Origin: Kalmusia sp. IMI 367209
Taxonomy: Eukaryota; Ascomycota; Dothideomycetes; Pleosporales; Didymosphaeriaceae
DNA length: 64,000 bases
Assembly (NCBI GenBank): GCA_027946365.1
Contig: JAPEUQ010000001.1
Span: 3,844,001-3,908,000, forward strand
Reading direction: 5' to 3'
The notes beneath the pieces were generated by a model. That model was not told the origin of the DNA. It made no database searches and saw only the letters and a program-made list of their open reading frames with translations. The position numbers and the translations under genes were made by a program. Every line of letters starts with the position of its first letter. The first letter of the stretch is position 1. Shown piece by piece: positions 54,553 to 64,000 of the stretch.

Positions 54553-56936
54553 GTAGCTGCGGCAGCAGGCGTGTAAGCTAAGATGACAGAGAGGGCTTGC
54601 AGTCCTGAAAAAGGGCAGGCTCTTAAAGCGATGTGGTGGTCGTGTGCAGCGGGCAACGGGCAATGGGTGGCAATGCTGTGGGTTCTACGCTCTGAAACCC
54701 TGTGGTTTCCTTTCCATCAGTCAGTTTACAGCACCTTTTGTTAGCTTGTACCATGTAGCCTGGCGTTGCTAAGGAATTCTACAAAGTCGGATGAGAAGAA
54801 AAGGGCGCCGTCACAGCGTCATGAGCCGTGAAACCCCTAGCTTGCAGTGAAGATACCCCTCGCGCTTGGACCAACAAGGCCCCGCTGTTAGCGCGCGCTG
54901 GCAGCTTGTTTGATGCGCCCGACATTACCACAGTAACTCTATGTCCAGGGACTTCTGATTTCTTTTTGGGGGTTTTCTGTCACCACTTTTGGAGTCACTT
55001 GCACCCAAACTACTCGGTATAATCCCGCCCATGCTTTCATGCTTCCTAGATTTTAAATTCCACAGCCATTGAACGAGCCTGAAAGTGGCTCCACATTCAC
55101 CCTGCCGATACATTATCGACGCTCCAAGACGCAATGCGGATACGTTAGATACGATTAGAAATGAATGAATGGAGCTTATCACTGGCTTGTCAATACGTTA
55201 TAAGAAAGGCAAGAAAATGGCGCAGAGACTGAGGTGTGTTCAAATTCTGGTGGACCCCGAAAGCTACAGCGAGGCTTGACGTCTGGTCAGTAAATGTTCT
55301 TTGTAGTTTCGTGATTGATACAGGCAAATTCATCGGTATTATAGCTTGTTCAGGGCCGCACTAGTTCCCTTGGAACAGTGTTAGTCACCTTCTTGAAAAT
55401 CTTATGAATCCTTTTACATTTGATATTGGCGTAGACTTTGTTAATAGTCGCTCTGACCCAGCGACTGAATCTAGTCTACATAGCTGCCTAACCTTACAAC
55501 GGTTTAAGCTTCGCTTGCTTATACGCCTTCGTAATCTAATATATATAAACTCCTATAAGCTCTATACTTAAGAAAAAAGTCTACTTATTCTACGTATAGT
55601 AACCTAGATCTATATTACCTTATCTACTTTGTCCCCGTCCTTTATACTACGCGCTTAAGTCAACCTTACTATGCTACGGAGGATCTTATGTATCTAGATA
55701 ATGTTTTCATTACCTATTAACTTAAAGATGAACTCTTAGTCATCGCTGCCTAATAATAGGATACTAGTAGTATTTACTTAGTTTATGATACCTTAGAGCT
55801 CCTCCCTCTATAATACTATTATCTATCTACTACTATCTTTTCTTTTAAGGCTCGCTATTTATACTTAGCTTAACTTATAAACCTGCAGCGCTTTACTAAT
55901 ACCTAACTTTCTTTAACTATCCTGTATACTCTTAAGACCTTTTTATTATAGTTATCTTTAGTAATCCCGGACTAGACTTACTATCTATAACGCGCGGTAT
56001 CTATAAGGGCTTTAGCATACTGTTAGATCACTGGGTGAACAATGTAGATTCAGTATGACAGTCAACAATAGAGTATATTGTAAAGTAGAAAGTAGACGAA
56101 TCGCTGCTGGACCATGTCCATGCAGCAGATCCCTTTTATCCTCTAGTCATGAGGTATTAGACTCTTCTCAACCATGGTACTTTACTTATCAAGATATGTG
56201 GTCCACCTATACGAAGCGTGGAGTAAGTCATCAGATATCAACCTCCTTTCGGTGGTCGGGGACACGCAGGACCTCCGACCGCCGATTACCACCCAATACC
56301 TCCCAATAGCGCCGTATCGTGACAGTAGTGCTACAACCTAAGCTAAGTGTATAAATTACTCTATCTTATAGCAACACGCTATTTTGTTTCTCTGTCTAAC
56401 ATTCTCTAAAGTAATAGTTAATTATCTACAGTATAGCATTAGCAATCAGTAGGAAGAAAATTGAAGGGCTCTGGAAGAATCAACTAGAGAAGAACCTAAA
56501 CGGTAGAGGGGATATTCTAAGATTGAGAGTCAAACGCCGCCCGAATTTGAGTTCTTTAGATCATCAGGTCCGTACGGAGGTCCTATTAGCAGCACAGCCT
56601 GCCGCGGTGAAGAAAAGAAAAGAACAATAAGGCGGAAATTGGGTAGGCACGGAGGAAGACTTAAGATGGGAGGGCGAGCATTTCATGGACGTCAAAAGCG
56701 GCGGGTTGGTGGGGCGAGTAGCGATGCCGAATGTGGATAAGCGCCAGGACAGCACTAAACCTGAAGAGGGAGTCCCCGGACAGAGATTACCACCTGCAGC
56801 CGCCCTGGACCTCACCTTAGCCTCCCCACGATCCTGTCCCGCCATTGCGCTTGCGAAGCTCCTTGCAGCCGGGTTTTAGAAAGCGTGCCGCACACCTCCT
56901 CCATGCGGCTCCGTGTAAAGGAGCTCCGGAGTCACG
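54553..56936. other. Long intergenic region with repeat relic
   Basis: About 2.4 kb. From about 55,430 to 56,060 it is AT-rich with dense TA dinucleotides and no open frame, and contains the right copy of the dispersed repeat. The final 350 bases are GC-richer and hold the SNF4 promoter. Confidence 0.6.
55690..56020 (+). repeat. Dispersed repeat, right copy (heavily mutated)
   Basis: It matches the reverse complement of 3204-3550. A clear anchor is GATGAACTCTTAGTCATCGC here versus GATGAACTCTTGGTCATCGC in the left copy. Differences are mostly C-to-T and G-to-A within CpA/TpG contexts (for example CCAACACC becoming CTAATAAT), the RIP signature. Every frame is closed by stops. Flanking AT-rich sequence from 55430 may be more of the same element without a partner in this window. 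Confidence 0.75.
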
Positions 56937-58298
56937 ATGTCTGGCGCTGACACGGCCGACTCAGCGACGCCCGCACCGTCCAACCCGCACACCCTTGCCA
57001 ACGATGTGCCCGCCGGCCACGAGCGGCCTGCGTTCGTTACGCCACGCGACTTTCTGGAGCAGGGGAGGCCAATACTACCCCCGAGGGCCTTGACCGCTGT
57101 CGATAGAGAACAGCTGGACGGTCTGGTAAGACCTTGTCTATCATTACGTTTTCCTGGGCTAATTCGAGCATAGAGAACTATTCGCGCCTTCTTAAAAGTG
57201 CGGACGAGTTATGACGTGTTGCCGCTCAGTTTCCGCTTGATCATACTCGACACTGCTCTGCTCGTGAAGAAGAGCTTGAACATCCTCATTCAGAATGGTG
57301 GGTTGCGCTGCACACGTACTCAGGGTATTTACTAACGGCGTGGCCAGGCATCGTCTCAGCCCCACTGTGGGATTCGAAGACGTCGACGTTCGCTGGTCTA
57401 CTCACGACATCTGACTACATAAACGTCATTCAGTATTACTGGCAAAATCCAGACGCCCTTGCCAGAGTCGATCAGTTCCGTTTGAACAGCCTACGCGGTC
57501 CGCTTCCCAAAACCTTATTTTGAGACATCCTCATTCTCTAACTGGCATAGATATCGAGAGATCCCTCGGCGTCACCCCCATAGAAACAGTCTCCATCCAC
57601 CCCGAAAGGCCGCTCTATGAAGCATGTCGAAAAATGCTTGAGGCCCGCGCCCGCCGTATTCCTATTGTCGACATCGACGACGAGACGCGTCGAACAACGG
57701 TCGTCAGTGTGATCACACAATATCGTCTTCTCAAATTCGTCGCCGTGAACGTGAAGGAGACTCAGAAGCTACGGAAACCATTAAAAGAGATTCTAGTGGG
57801 AACATATGACAATCTAGCGACAGCGTACATGGACACGCCAGTGATGGACGTCATTCATATGTTAGTGAAGAAGAGCATATCGAGCGTGCCTATTATTGAC
57901 AAGCACGGTAAGCTTGCTGTTCCAGCCTTCGGAGTATAACGACTAATTCGGGCAGGCACGGTGCTGAACGTGTTTGAATCTGTCGACGTCATCACACTCA
58001 TCAAAGGTGGCGTGTATGACGACTTGAACCTCAGTGTTGGCGATGCGTTGTTGAAACGCTCAGAGGTACGACACATTACATCTCAGACTGCTCTTTTCCG
58101 GCGTGTTAACGTGCTCAGGACTTCCCAGGAATATACACCTGCTCTATGCAAGATCAACTCTCCACCATCTACGATACGATCCGCAGGTCGCGCGTGCACA
58201 GATTTATTGTCATCGACGAGGAGAACAAGTTGAAGGGTGTACTTACCCTCAGCGATATTCTCGAGTACACATTACTGGAGGGCGAAGAGAACGAATAG
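56937..58298 (+). CDS. snf4: AMPK gamma subunit Snf4 (CBS-domain protein)
   Basis: Six exons: 56937-57125, 57174-57297, 57348-57497, 57551-57907, 57956-58065, 58119-58298; the total is 369 residues. The N-terminus is disordered and Pro-rich. The core starts at [15 protein letters not shown] and holds four CBS units: first with [20 protein letters not shown] and [14 protein letters not shown], second with [20 protein letters not shown], third with [20 protein letters not shown], fourth ending [20 protein letters not shown] and [11 protein letters not shown]. It binds adenine nucleotides and controls the Snf1 kinase in glucose and energy response, in cytosol and nucleus. Intron 3 (57498-57550) has a GTCCGC donor, but its removal exactly joins SLR to DIERSLG. 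Upstream MAK- or TSYD-type motifs are intact. Confidence 0.93.
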
Positions 58299-58944
58299 AC
58301 CTCTTAGCTGTTTCCAAAACCATGGCAGCTTCCCTGAACCATTCAGCACTATCCCTGAACGCAAGAATTTGCATGTATGTCTGTATGACTATGACTTAGA
58401 CAGCGAACAAGAGCGAGGTCAGCACGAACATGGTGATAACATGAATCTGCACATCTTTGCGCTAGGCAATGTAGTGCGTAATGGATGCGCATGGGACAGA
58501 TCCCAAAAAAAGGATTTTGTTTGATTATATATTCGTCCGAGTTTTCATGGATGACTACATGAATTAATGGGATACTATACAACATGTTATCCCTCCTCGC
58601 TACTTTCAATTTCTACAATTTCTTGTCCTTCCTTCCCTCTTTTAAAATTTCGACACACGTGTGCACGTTAAGAGATAATTGTAATACCATCTCAATGCCG
58701 CCCCGATTTTTAAAGAAACCCCACTGAATCACTTTCAGCGGACACATCCTATACACCGTCAGTATATTCTCATCTCAGACCGCAAAGATACGTACCAAAT
58801 CTACCGCATCCACCCTTAGCTATACATCACCCTGATACTGAAATAACTCATCCGTATAACCTGTTCGCACGCCCCACAGCCAACTTATCACACTTCCCCA
58901 TCACCTCCTCCAAACTTACACTGCACCAAAGACTGCTCTAGATC
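58299..58944. other. Convergent intergenic region
   Basis: About 650 bp after the SNF4 stop. Contains its 3' flank and nothing recognisable. Confidence 0.45.
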
Positions 58945-59341
58945 CTAGCTATTCATCAGCGCCAGATTCGCACCATTACCTGCAAAAGGTGAGACAGCGT
59001 GGTTCGCGTCACCCAAGAAAATGACTCTGCCAGTCAACCCCGCGTACTCCGGTGCTGTGATGTAAGTTCCCGAGTGAGCGAACGGCTGCTTATCCATGGC
59101 ATTGAACTGCGTCAAACTCGCCGCATCTGTGTCCCGCACTATCTCGGCGAACCGCTCGCCGTACAGGACGCCCACGTGCCTAGTTTCCTCGAGCAAATTA
59201 GTGCGGTCTTCAGCGCTGAGGAGGCAATGTATCAGGCGCTATTGAAGGCAAGAGTTCATGCAGGGAGATGGCGAAAGCGAGTCCAGAGATACCTGCTCCG
59301 GTGATGACGATCGGCTCATTTATGAGAAAGTAGTCGAGCAT
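58945..59341 (-). pseudogene. FAD-dependent monooxygenase remnant (internally deleted)
   Basis: From ATG 59341 the minus strand reads an N-terminal Rossmann motif EPIVITGAGISGLAFAISLH typical of FAD monooxygenases, then stops after about 44 residues. A different frame follows directly with a C-terminal domain: LEETRHVGVLYGERFAEIV, then LTGRVIFLGDANHAVSPFAG with the GD flavin-phosphate motif, then NGANLALMNS. The usual 250-300 residues between these two regions are absent. At 58945-58947 a TAG stands where the family has a Trp codon (the LMxxWDL pattern); the next codons still read DLEQSL. Internal deletion, frame change and nonsense codon make this a decayed gene. Confidence 0.78.
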
Positions 59342-59918
59342 TGCGGTTTGGGGTCTGGCGACACGGGCAGTCCTTCTGGTTTAGTAGCATCGACGTAGAT
59401 ACCGGAGCAGGCGGGGTGCCTGACGAGATTATAGTAGGGAGTGATATCGTAGCTTTTTCGAGCTGTTGCGTATTAGCTAGGTTTCTTTGATGGGTGGTCG
59501 AGGTACGTAGACACGGCACACATGCAACCCCTTATCCTAGCGTACATGTACCCCTCGTATTCCTCGCAGTTGACGTGAAGTTCAAACGCCACAACCTGCA
59601 ATGTTACTCAGCTTCGTGTGATGTAATTTGTGTGAAGTCTGATCTATGATAAGAATACATGATAATAGCCAGTCTCAGATCCAAAATAGCTTGATAATTA
59701 TATGGTTGTGCGAGGAAGCCTCTATTGACTATCTATAGGCCCGGGTATCTGGATGAACCGCCGATGACAATGCAAAACATCTGGACTCTACGTCCTCAAG
59801 GAAGAAAATCTTGTGATACAAGGAATAATGACATGAACGCCAACCATGCGTAATACCGCATATGCAATGCACCCCTACGCCTTCACTGAGACCAAAAGAA
59901 AGACGTCGCGTAGTACGA
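59342..59918. other. Intergenic
   Basis: About 580 bp between the monooxygenase remnant and the lipase stop. No gene recognised; the 59316-59519 minus-strand frame has no domain. Confidence 0.45.
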
Positions 59919-61360
59919 TCATAGTTCGAAATGGTCGAGCCAATGTCTCGCCACGATGCGGCCCTCCTCAAAACCAGGTTTGTCCATTCTCCGAATAATG
60001 GCTGCATGGGTATGTCCGTGGTTTTGAATATGAACCGGGTATTTTTTGAAGCCGACATTGTCCAAATGTTCGATCATCTTGAATTGATGCTCGGTGAGTG
60101 CCAATGTCGGGAAATCAAGCTGAATGTTTGATTTCTCGTCAACTGCGGAGTCGGCATCAGAGTCCGTCGCATCTGCTTGCTTCGCAAAAGAGAATGTGCG
60201 TTGCTGTGTGGGCGAGGCCAGTTCTTCTTGCCCAGCCTCTAGGTAATCCTGTCCTTGTCTGTTGTTCATATTTTCATACATGTCTTCCACTTCTTGACGC
60301 GCAGAGTTTATTAGGACGGGAATACGGTAGCCTTTCACGTCAATGCCAGCCATGCCCTGTTCGTGTAGCCGTATTCGTTGACGGCTCCGGACTGATTGGA
60401 TTGCAGCGTTAGTGAGAAGGAGACTTGTACCGATCGGGATGAAGATCAAGAAGAAGGCAATACTGGGGATCTTTCGGAAGAAAGCACGTGTACCAATTGT
60501 GAGGCGTTGGCGAAAGACGGGTAAAGCCTCGGGTTCTTTGGCAGAGACCGGGTTGCGAGAGTCGACAACAACATTTTCATATCCGTTAAGGTAATTGACC
60601 TTTACCTCATCTAATCGTTCGAAGGGGTCCGTCTGAGAGATACCAGCGGTGTAGAAGGCTACAGTCTTGTCGTTGACAACATTGGCGTATAAGCTTCGGT
60701 GCTTAAATTTTGCGAGGGCTCGTATGAAGATACTGTCCGCATCTGCCAGAACAGAGAGTAGAGGGCGTTTTGTGTCTCTGAATGTGTCGATCAAGAACAG
60801 CTGCTTGCCGCTGGTAGACAGTGTCCGCGCACCGAGTACGTTGAAGGCGTTGCTGAAGTATCCGCGACGAGGCGTCCGCACTCCGAGATGTGGTGTTGCG
60901 AAAGTTGTGAAGTTCACCGGCTCGATCTTCTCGAACAAGCCTTTTGAGTACAACAAGCCGATGGCGTAGCGGGCTATGAGTCCACCCAGCGAGTATCCGA
61001 TCACACTGATCTTCTGGACGAGATTTCCAGCCTGCGCGAGCTCCTGCAAAGTTTCTTCGATCTCGTTTGCGACGCGCTCGCCACCAGTCTCGATGCCATC
61101 GTAGGTAAAGCTGCCGGCGTTTCGTTTCGTGACGAGGATGTGGATCTTGTCTTCGCCGTGCTTTTCGCGCAGAGAGTTGCGCAAGAAGTCAAGGTGTTGT
61201 GGGTTTCCCCAGAGCCTGAAGAGAAATGTCAGCGCTTCAGTAACAGTGCAGAGAGTGCCGTATACGCCTGAGGTCATTGCGGTGTCGGGATTGGCGATGT
61301 AGCGCACGCACGCACTTACCCATGCACGAGAACACAGAGATGGTCTGCTTTCCCAGCCAT
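59919..61360 (-). CDS. DUF676 putative serine esterase/lipase (Lpl1/Rog1-like)
   Basis: Exons 61360-61320 and 61215-59919 with a 104-nt intron (donor GTAAGT, acceptor TTCAG) give 445 residues. The intron joins LCVLVHG to LWGNPQHLDFLRNSL, restoring the oxyanion-hole HG. The nucleophile elbow is VIGYSLGGLIARYAIGLL; FTTFATPHLGVRTPRRG follows as in DUF676 hydrolases. A hydrophobic segment (IAFFLIFIPIGTSLLLTNAA) near residue 300 could attach it to membrane or lipid droplet. The conserved DKTVAFYTAGISQTDPF and a C-terminal H-rich YPVHIQNHGHTHAAIIRR could provide the catalytic His. Size and layout resemble yeast Lpl1, a lipid-droplet phospholipase. The frame running beyond the ATG to 61541 is upstream readthrough of intron and 5' UTR. 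Confidence 0.85.
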
Positions 61361-62207
61361 ATTGTGCATAAGTAAAATCTATTATTATTATTATTGTGGT
61401 TATTACAATTGGATATGCGATGAATATTCGAAGAGGGGGATAATGTCTGTAAGAAGCGTGAAGCGTGGGCGCGACGAGCAATGATATGTCGTCCAGCTCC
61501 GTAACACGTCCGGCCCGTCTTGTTATCGGACAAGTGAGCACTCAGTCTCCAAGACGTTAAATCCGCACTTAGCGGCGCCCAGTGAGCGTTAGGATGAGTA
61601 GTCGCATGGAGAGTCGGACTTAAAATTCATCCGATTATGCGAGTGCGAATCACTCAGCCTCCATGCCTTTGCGCAAGGAATAAATCTGAGTACGTCATCT
61701 TTCGACTTTGGGATCGGCCCACCAGAACCGCTGGGAAGCGCGACCCTAGGTCTTGGCGTGCACAGGCCTACACGCGCTTTGCAGTGCCGCAAGCCTTCAC
61801 CTTCGCCGTCGTTCAGACTCACTTGGCATACAGGCGCATTAGCCGAAGAACGAATGCAGACCTCGCCGGCCGTAGAGCTTCGGGTCGATTGCCCTTGAAT
61901 AGAGATTTGTACTCACCACGAATCACGACGCTCACGTTCAGCGTACTTCACCGCGCTCAATCCGACGGCCTGCTTCTAAGCTACTTGTAGTGAATTTGGT
62001 CATGGCCAAATGAGCCTGCCATCTTGACCTTCACTTGCCTGGAAACAGCGCGGCGGGTCGAGAGTTGGCTTTACTGATCAGCCCCCGACAACAGCGCCCT
62101 TGCCTAACCGCCGACCACCGTCAAACCTGGAATATTGGGTATGAGCCGCGCGAAACTCATAGTCTAGCTCACTTACTGAAATAGATATCTTGCACTCGTG
62201 ATCCAGC
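61361..62207. promoter_or_regulatory. Divergent promoter region (lipase / Rex3) with ATT microsatellite
   Basis: About 850 bp between divergent starts. An (ATT)5 run lies at 61381-61395, just upstream of the lipase ATG and therefore probably in its 5' UTR. No other gene supported. Confidence 0.5.
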
Positions 62208-64000
62208 ATGTGGCCGGCCTCATTCAGCATCTTCGCGAACCAGGGCTGTCCCGAAGGTAACAGCTGCGAGATTCCCAATTGTCTCTTCTCCCATAAAGAA
62301 AAGAGCACATCGCAGCACACACTAGCCGTCGCTCACAGTCAGCCATCAGCAAATGGCCAGCCACCTGCTAAACGCTTGAGACTTGATCATGATGCGGACC
62401 AACCTACGGCACAACCCAATAAAGTATTGAGTGAAGCGGTTGAAACACCTGTGTTTACAGGACTCCGTACATCAACACCAATTCCTACACCACCAAAGCA
62501 GGAGGTTATCACTGATTCCGTCCCGGGTCAGGCCCTTACCAATGGCAAAACTAACAACGCATTGCCCCGGACGGCAACGAAGCCTGTCTCACCTCCCCCG
62601 AAGAAGGTCAGCACCGAGGTTGCGCCAAAGCCTGAAGTAGAGGTACGCCTGCTACCACGTAAAGTGCAAAGTGAACCAGCACCTTTTGCGACCAGGCTGG
62701 TCAGGCTCAAGGCCTTGCACGAGTTCATGACTCCACTTAACAACAAGGTTGCTACAGCAATCAAACCATCAACGAAAGCTCTGCACTTGACAGCAAATCA
62801 ACTGAGGAGCCTCGCTGTTGACGAAGAAGAAAAGGTAGCCCGGGAGAATCCTGTAGTCTATGACAACGTCATAAAGCATCGCATGGCCGCGTACAAGAAG
62901 ATGACTATCGAAGAATGGGTGAAAATAAGAAGAGAAGCAACTGTGAAGGACAATGGGGAGCCACCCAAGAAACCACCCTTGAAGAAAGTCGAAACCGGCA
63001 TGACCTTGAAACAAGAAGTCACCTTTCTTTCAACCCTTTTTGCCCCAGAAGCGAGTCTAGAAGCCCACGGTTTTGTCACAAAGATGCCGACGGACGCCGA
63101 GGTCGAAGAATGTAAGAAGACGCAGATGATGTCGGATTGCTGGGAAGTCTGTGATCGTTGCGGAACTCGCTTTCAAGCTTTTCCAGAGCGAAGGGAGCAA
63201 GATGGCGCGCTGACTGCCGGTGGCAAGTGTCAACATCACTGGGGCAAAAAAATGTGGCCGAGGAGGTCTAAAGGGGAAGAAACAGAGCCTGCTAAGTATT
63301 CATGTTGCAATGCGCCTGTGGGCTCACCTGGCTGCACAGTGAACGACACTCACGTCTACAAGTTCACTGATGTGAACCGCATGTCTCTTGTAATGCCGTT
63401 CGTTGAGACGCCAACTAACGATGAAGTCGAACCACAGACTGCGGTTTGCTTCGATTGTGAAATGGGCTACACCACACAAGGTTTCGAGCTCCTTCGGCTG
63501 ACGGTCGTTTCCTGGCCCAGCCACAAGCCAGTCATAGATGTTCTGGTCCGTCCTCTTGGCTACATCTTAGATCTCAACACTCAATGGTCGGGAGTCACTA
63601 TGGACCAATTCCTCAATGCGAAGCCACACGATCCTGAAAACCCGAAGCCGAAACGTACAGAACTCCGAATTGTCGAATCTCCCTACGTTGCGCGCGATCT
63701 TTTTCTCAAGCACGTATCGCGTGACACACCTGTCCTCGGTCATGCTCTCGAGAATGACCTCAATGTCATCCGCCTCATTCATCCTACCATCGTCGACACC
63801 GTCATTCTCTATCCAACTCGCTCTGGCCTTCCGTATCGACACAGCCTCAAGACCCTAGCCAAACAACATCTTGGCCTAGACGTCCAGCAAGGCGGTGCGT
63901 CAGGTCACGATAGTTACGAGGATGCAAGGACTACCGGCGAGCTGATCAGGTTCACGGTAGCCCAGAAGTGGAAAAGGCTCAAGGAAGAGGGATGGGCTAT
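62208..64000 (+). CDS. rex3: RNA exonuclease Rex3-like (DEDDh), partial at window edge
   Basis: The ATG at 62208 starts a frame that stays open to the window end (597 complete codons), so the 3' end is outside. The N-terminus has a CCCH-type finger in FANQGCPEGNSCEIPNCLFS, the usual start of Rex3/REXO1 proteins. A Pro/Thr-rich basic linker follows, then a helical region (FMTPLNNKVATAIKP) and a zinc-binding segment with CWEVCDRCGTRFQ, CQHHWG and CCNAPVGSPGC. The exonuclease core has FDCEMGYTTQG (catalytic Asp and Glu), HALENDLNVIRL (Asp), and HDSYEDARTTGELI (His and Asp), so all four DEDDh residues are visible. Rex3 trims the 3' ends of structured RNAs such as RNase MRP RNA. Confidence 0.88.
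   Translation, partial: MWPASFSIFANQGCPEGNSCEIPNCLFSHKEKSTSQHTLAVAHSQPSANGQPPAKRLRLDHDADQPTAQPNKVLSEAVETPVFTGLRTSTPIPTPPKQEVITDSVPGQALTNGKTNNALPRTATKPVSPPPKKVSTEVAPKPEVEVRLLPRKVQSEPAPFATRLVRLKALHEFMTPLNNKVATAIKPSTKALHLTANQLRSLAVDEEEKVARENPVVYDNVIKHRMAAYKKMTIEEWVKIRREATVKDNGEPPKKPPLKKVETGMTLKQEVTFLSTLFAPEASLEAHGFVTKMPTDAEVEECKKTQMMSDCWEVCDRCGTRFQAFPERREQDGALTAGGKCQHHWGKKMWPRRSKGEETEPAKYSCCNAPVGSPGCTVNDTHVYKFTDVNRMSLVMPFVETPTNDEVEPQTAVCFDCEMGYTTQGFELLRLTVVSWPSHKPVIDVLVRPLGYILDLNTQWSGVTMDQFLNAKPHDPENPKPKRTELRIVESPYVARDLFLKHVSRDTPVLGHALENDLNVIRLIHPTIVDTVILYPTRSGLPYRHSLKTLAKQHLGLDVQQGGASGHDSYEDARTTGELIRFTVAQKWKRLKEEGWA

Overview
This window is nuclear DNA of a filamentous ascomycete (Pezizomycotina; I would guess Dothideomycetes from overall protein character, which is inference). 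The signs are many short spliceosomal introns of about 45-160 nt with GTRNGT-like donors and CTNAC branch sites, fungal-specific families (PTH11-like rhodopsin-domain proteins, fungal zinc-cluster regulators, alternative NADH dehydrogenase, the Dsc ubiquitin ligase), and AT-rich repeat relics carrying CpA-to-TpA changes typical of repeat-induced point mutation (RIP). Genes lie singly on both strands at about 2-2.5 kb spacing. No operons, rRNA, tRNA or CRISPR were seen.

Layout. 1-6.2 kb: the 3' end of a fungal transcription factor, a PTH11-like membrane protein, an AT-rich RIP-marked repeat relic, and a six-exon amino-acid transporter. 6.6-13.6 kb, all minus strand: a secreted Dcr2-like metallophosphoesterase, a histidine-rich multipass membrane protein, and a secreted FAD-linked oxidase. 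14.9-20.8 kb, minus strand: a PQ-loop vacuolar transporter, an unknown membrane protein, and a frameshifted aromatic amino-acid decarboxylase. 21.3-25.4 kb: the divergent pair Bre2-like (COMPASS, H3K4 methylation) and bystin/Enp1 (18S rRNA processing), then a small DUF427 protein. 26.9-32 kb: external alternative NADH dehydrogenase (frameshifted near its end), an unknown membrane protein and a small glycine-rich protein. 32.4-37.7 kb: a nine-exon phospholipase D, divergent from cyanase. 38.6-46.8 kb: a C2H2 zinc-finger protein, a rhomboid protease, and a heavily frameshifted Tul1/DscA-type RING E3. 47.1-54.6 kb: mitofusin Fzo1, ESCRT-III Vps2, and a PP2C phosphatase. 55.7-56.0 kb: a second, inverted and more strongly mutated copy of the left-hand repeat. 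56.9-64 kb: AMPK gamma subunit Snf4, an FAD-monooxygenase remnant, a DUF676 (Lpl1/Rog1-like) lipase, and the start of the Rex3 RNA exonuclease, which runs off the window.

Most genes are conserved housekeeping functions: mitochondria (Nde1, Fzo1), endosome and Golgi quality control (Vps2, Dsc E3, rhomboid), signalling (Snf4, PP2C, PLD), chromatin and RNA (Bre2, Enp1, Rex3). They do not form a pathway cluster. I found no convincing new multi-gene system. The points most worth a second look are the RIP-divergent inverted repeat pair, indel frame breaks in three otherwise well-preserved genes (mostly explicable as short-run length errors), a cyanase with a presequence-like extension and a GC-AG intron, two unrelated introns sharing a non-consensus GTCCGCTTCC donor, a stop-free 162-nt intron in the PLD gene, and a gutted FAD-monooxygenase remnant.
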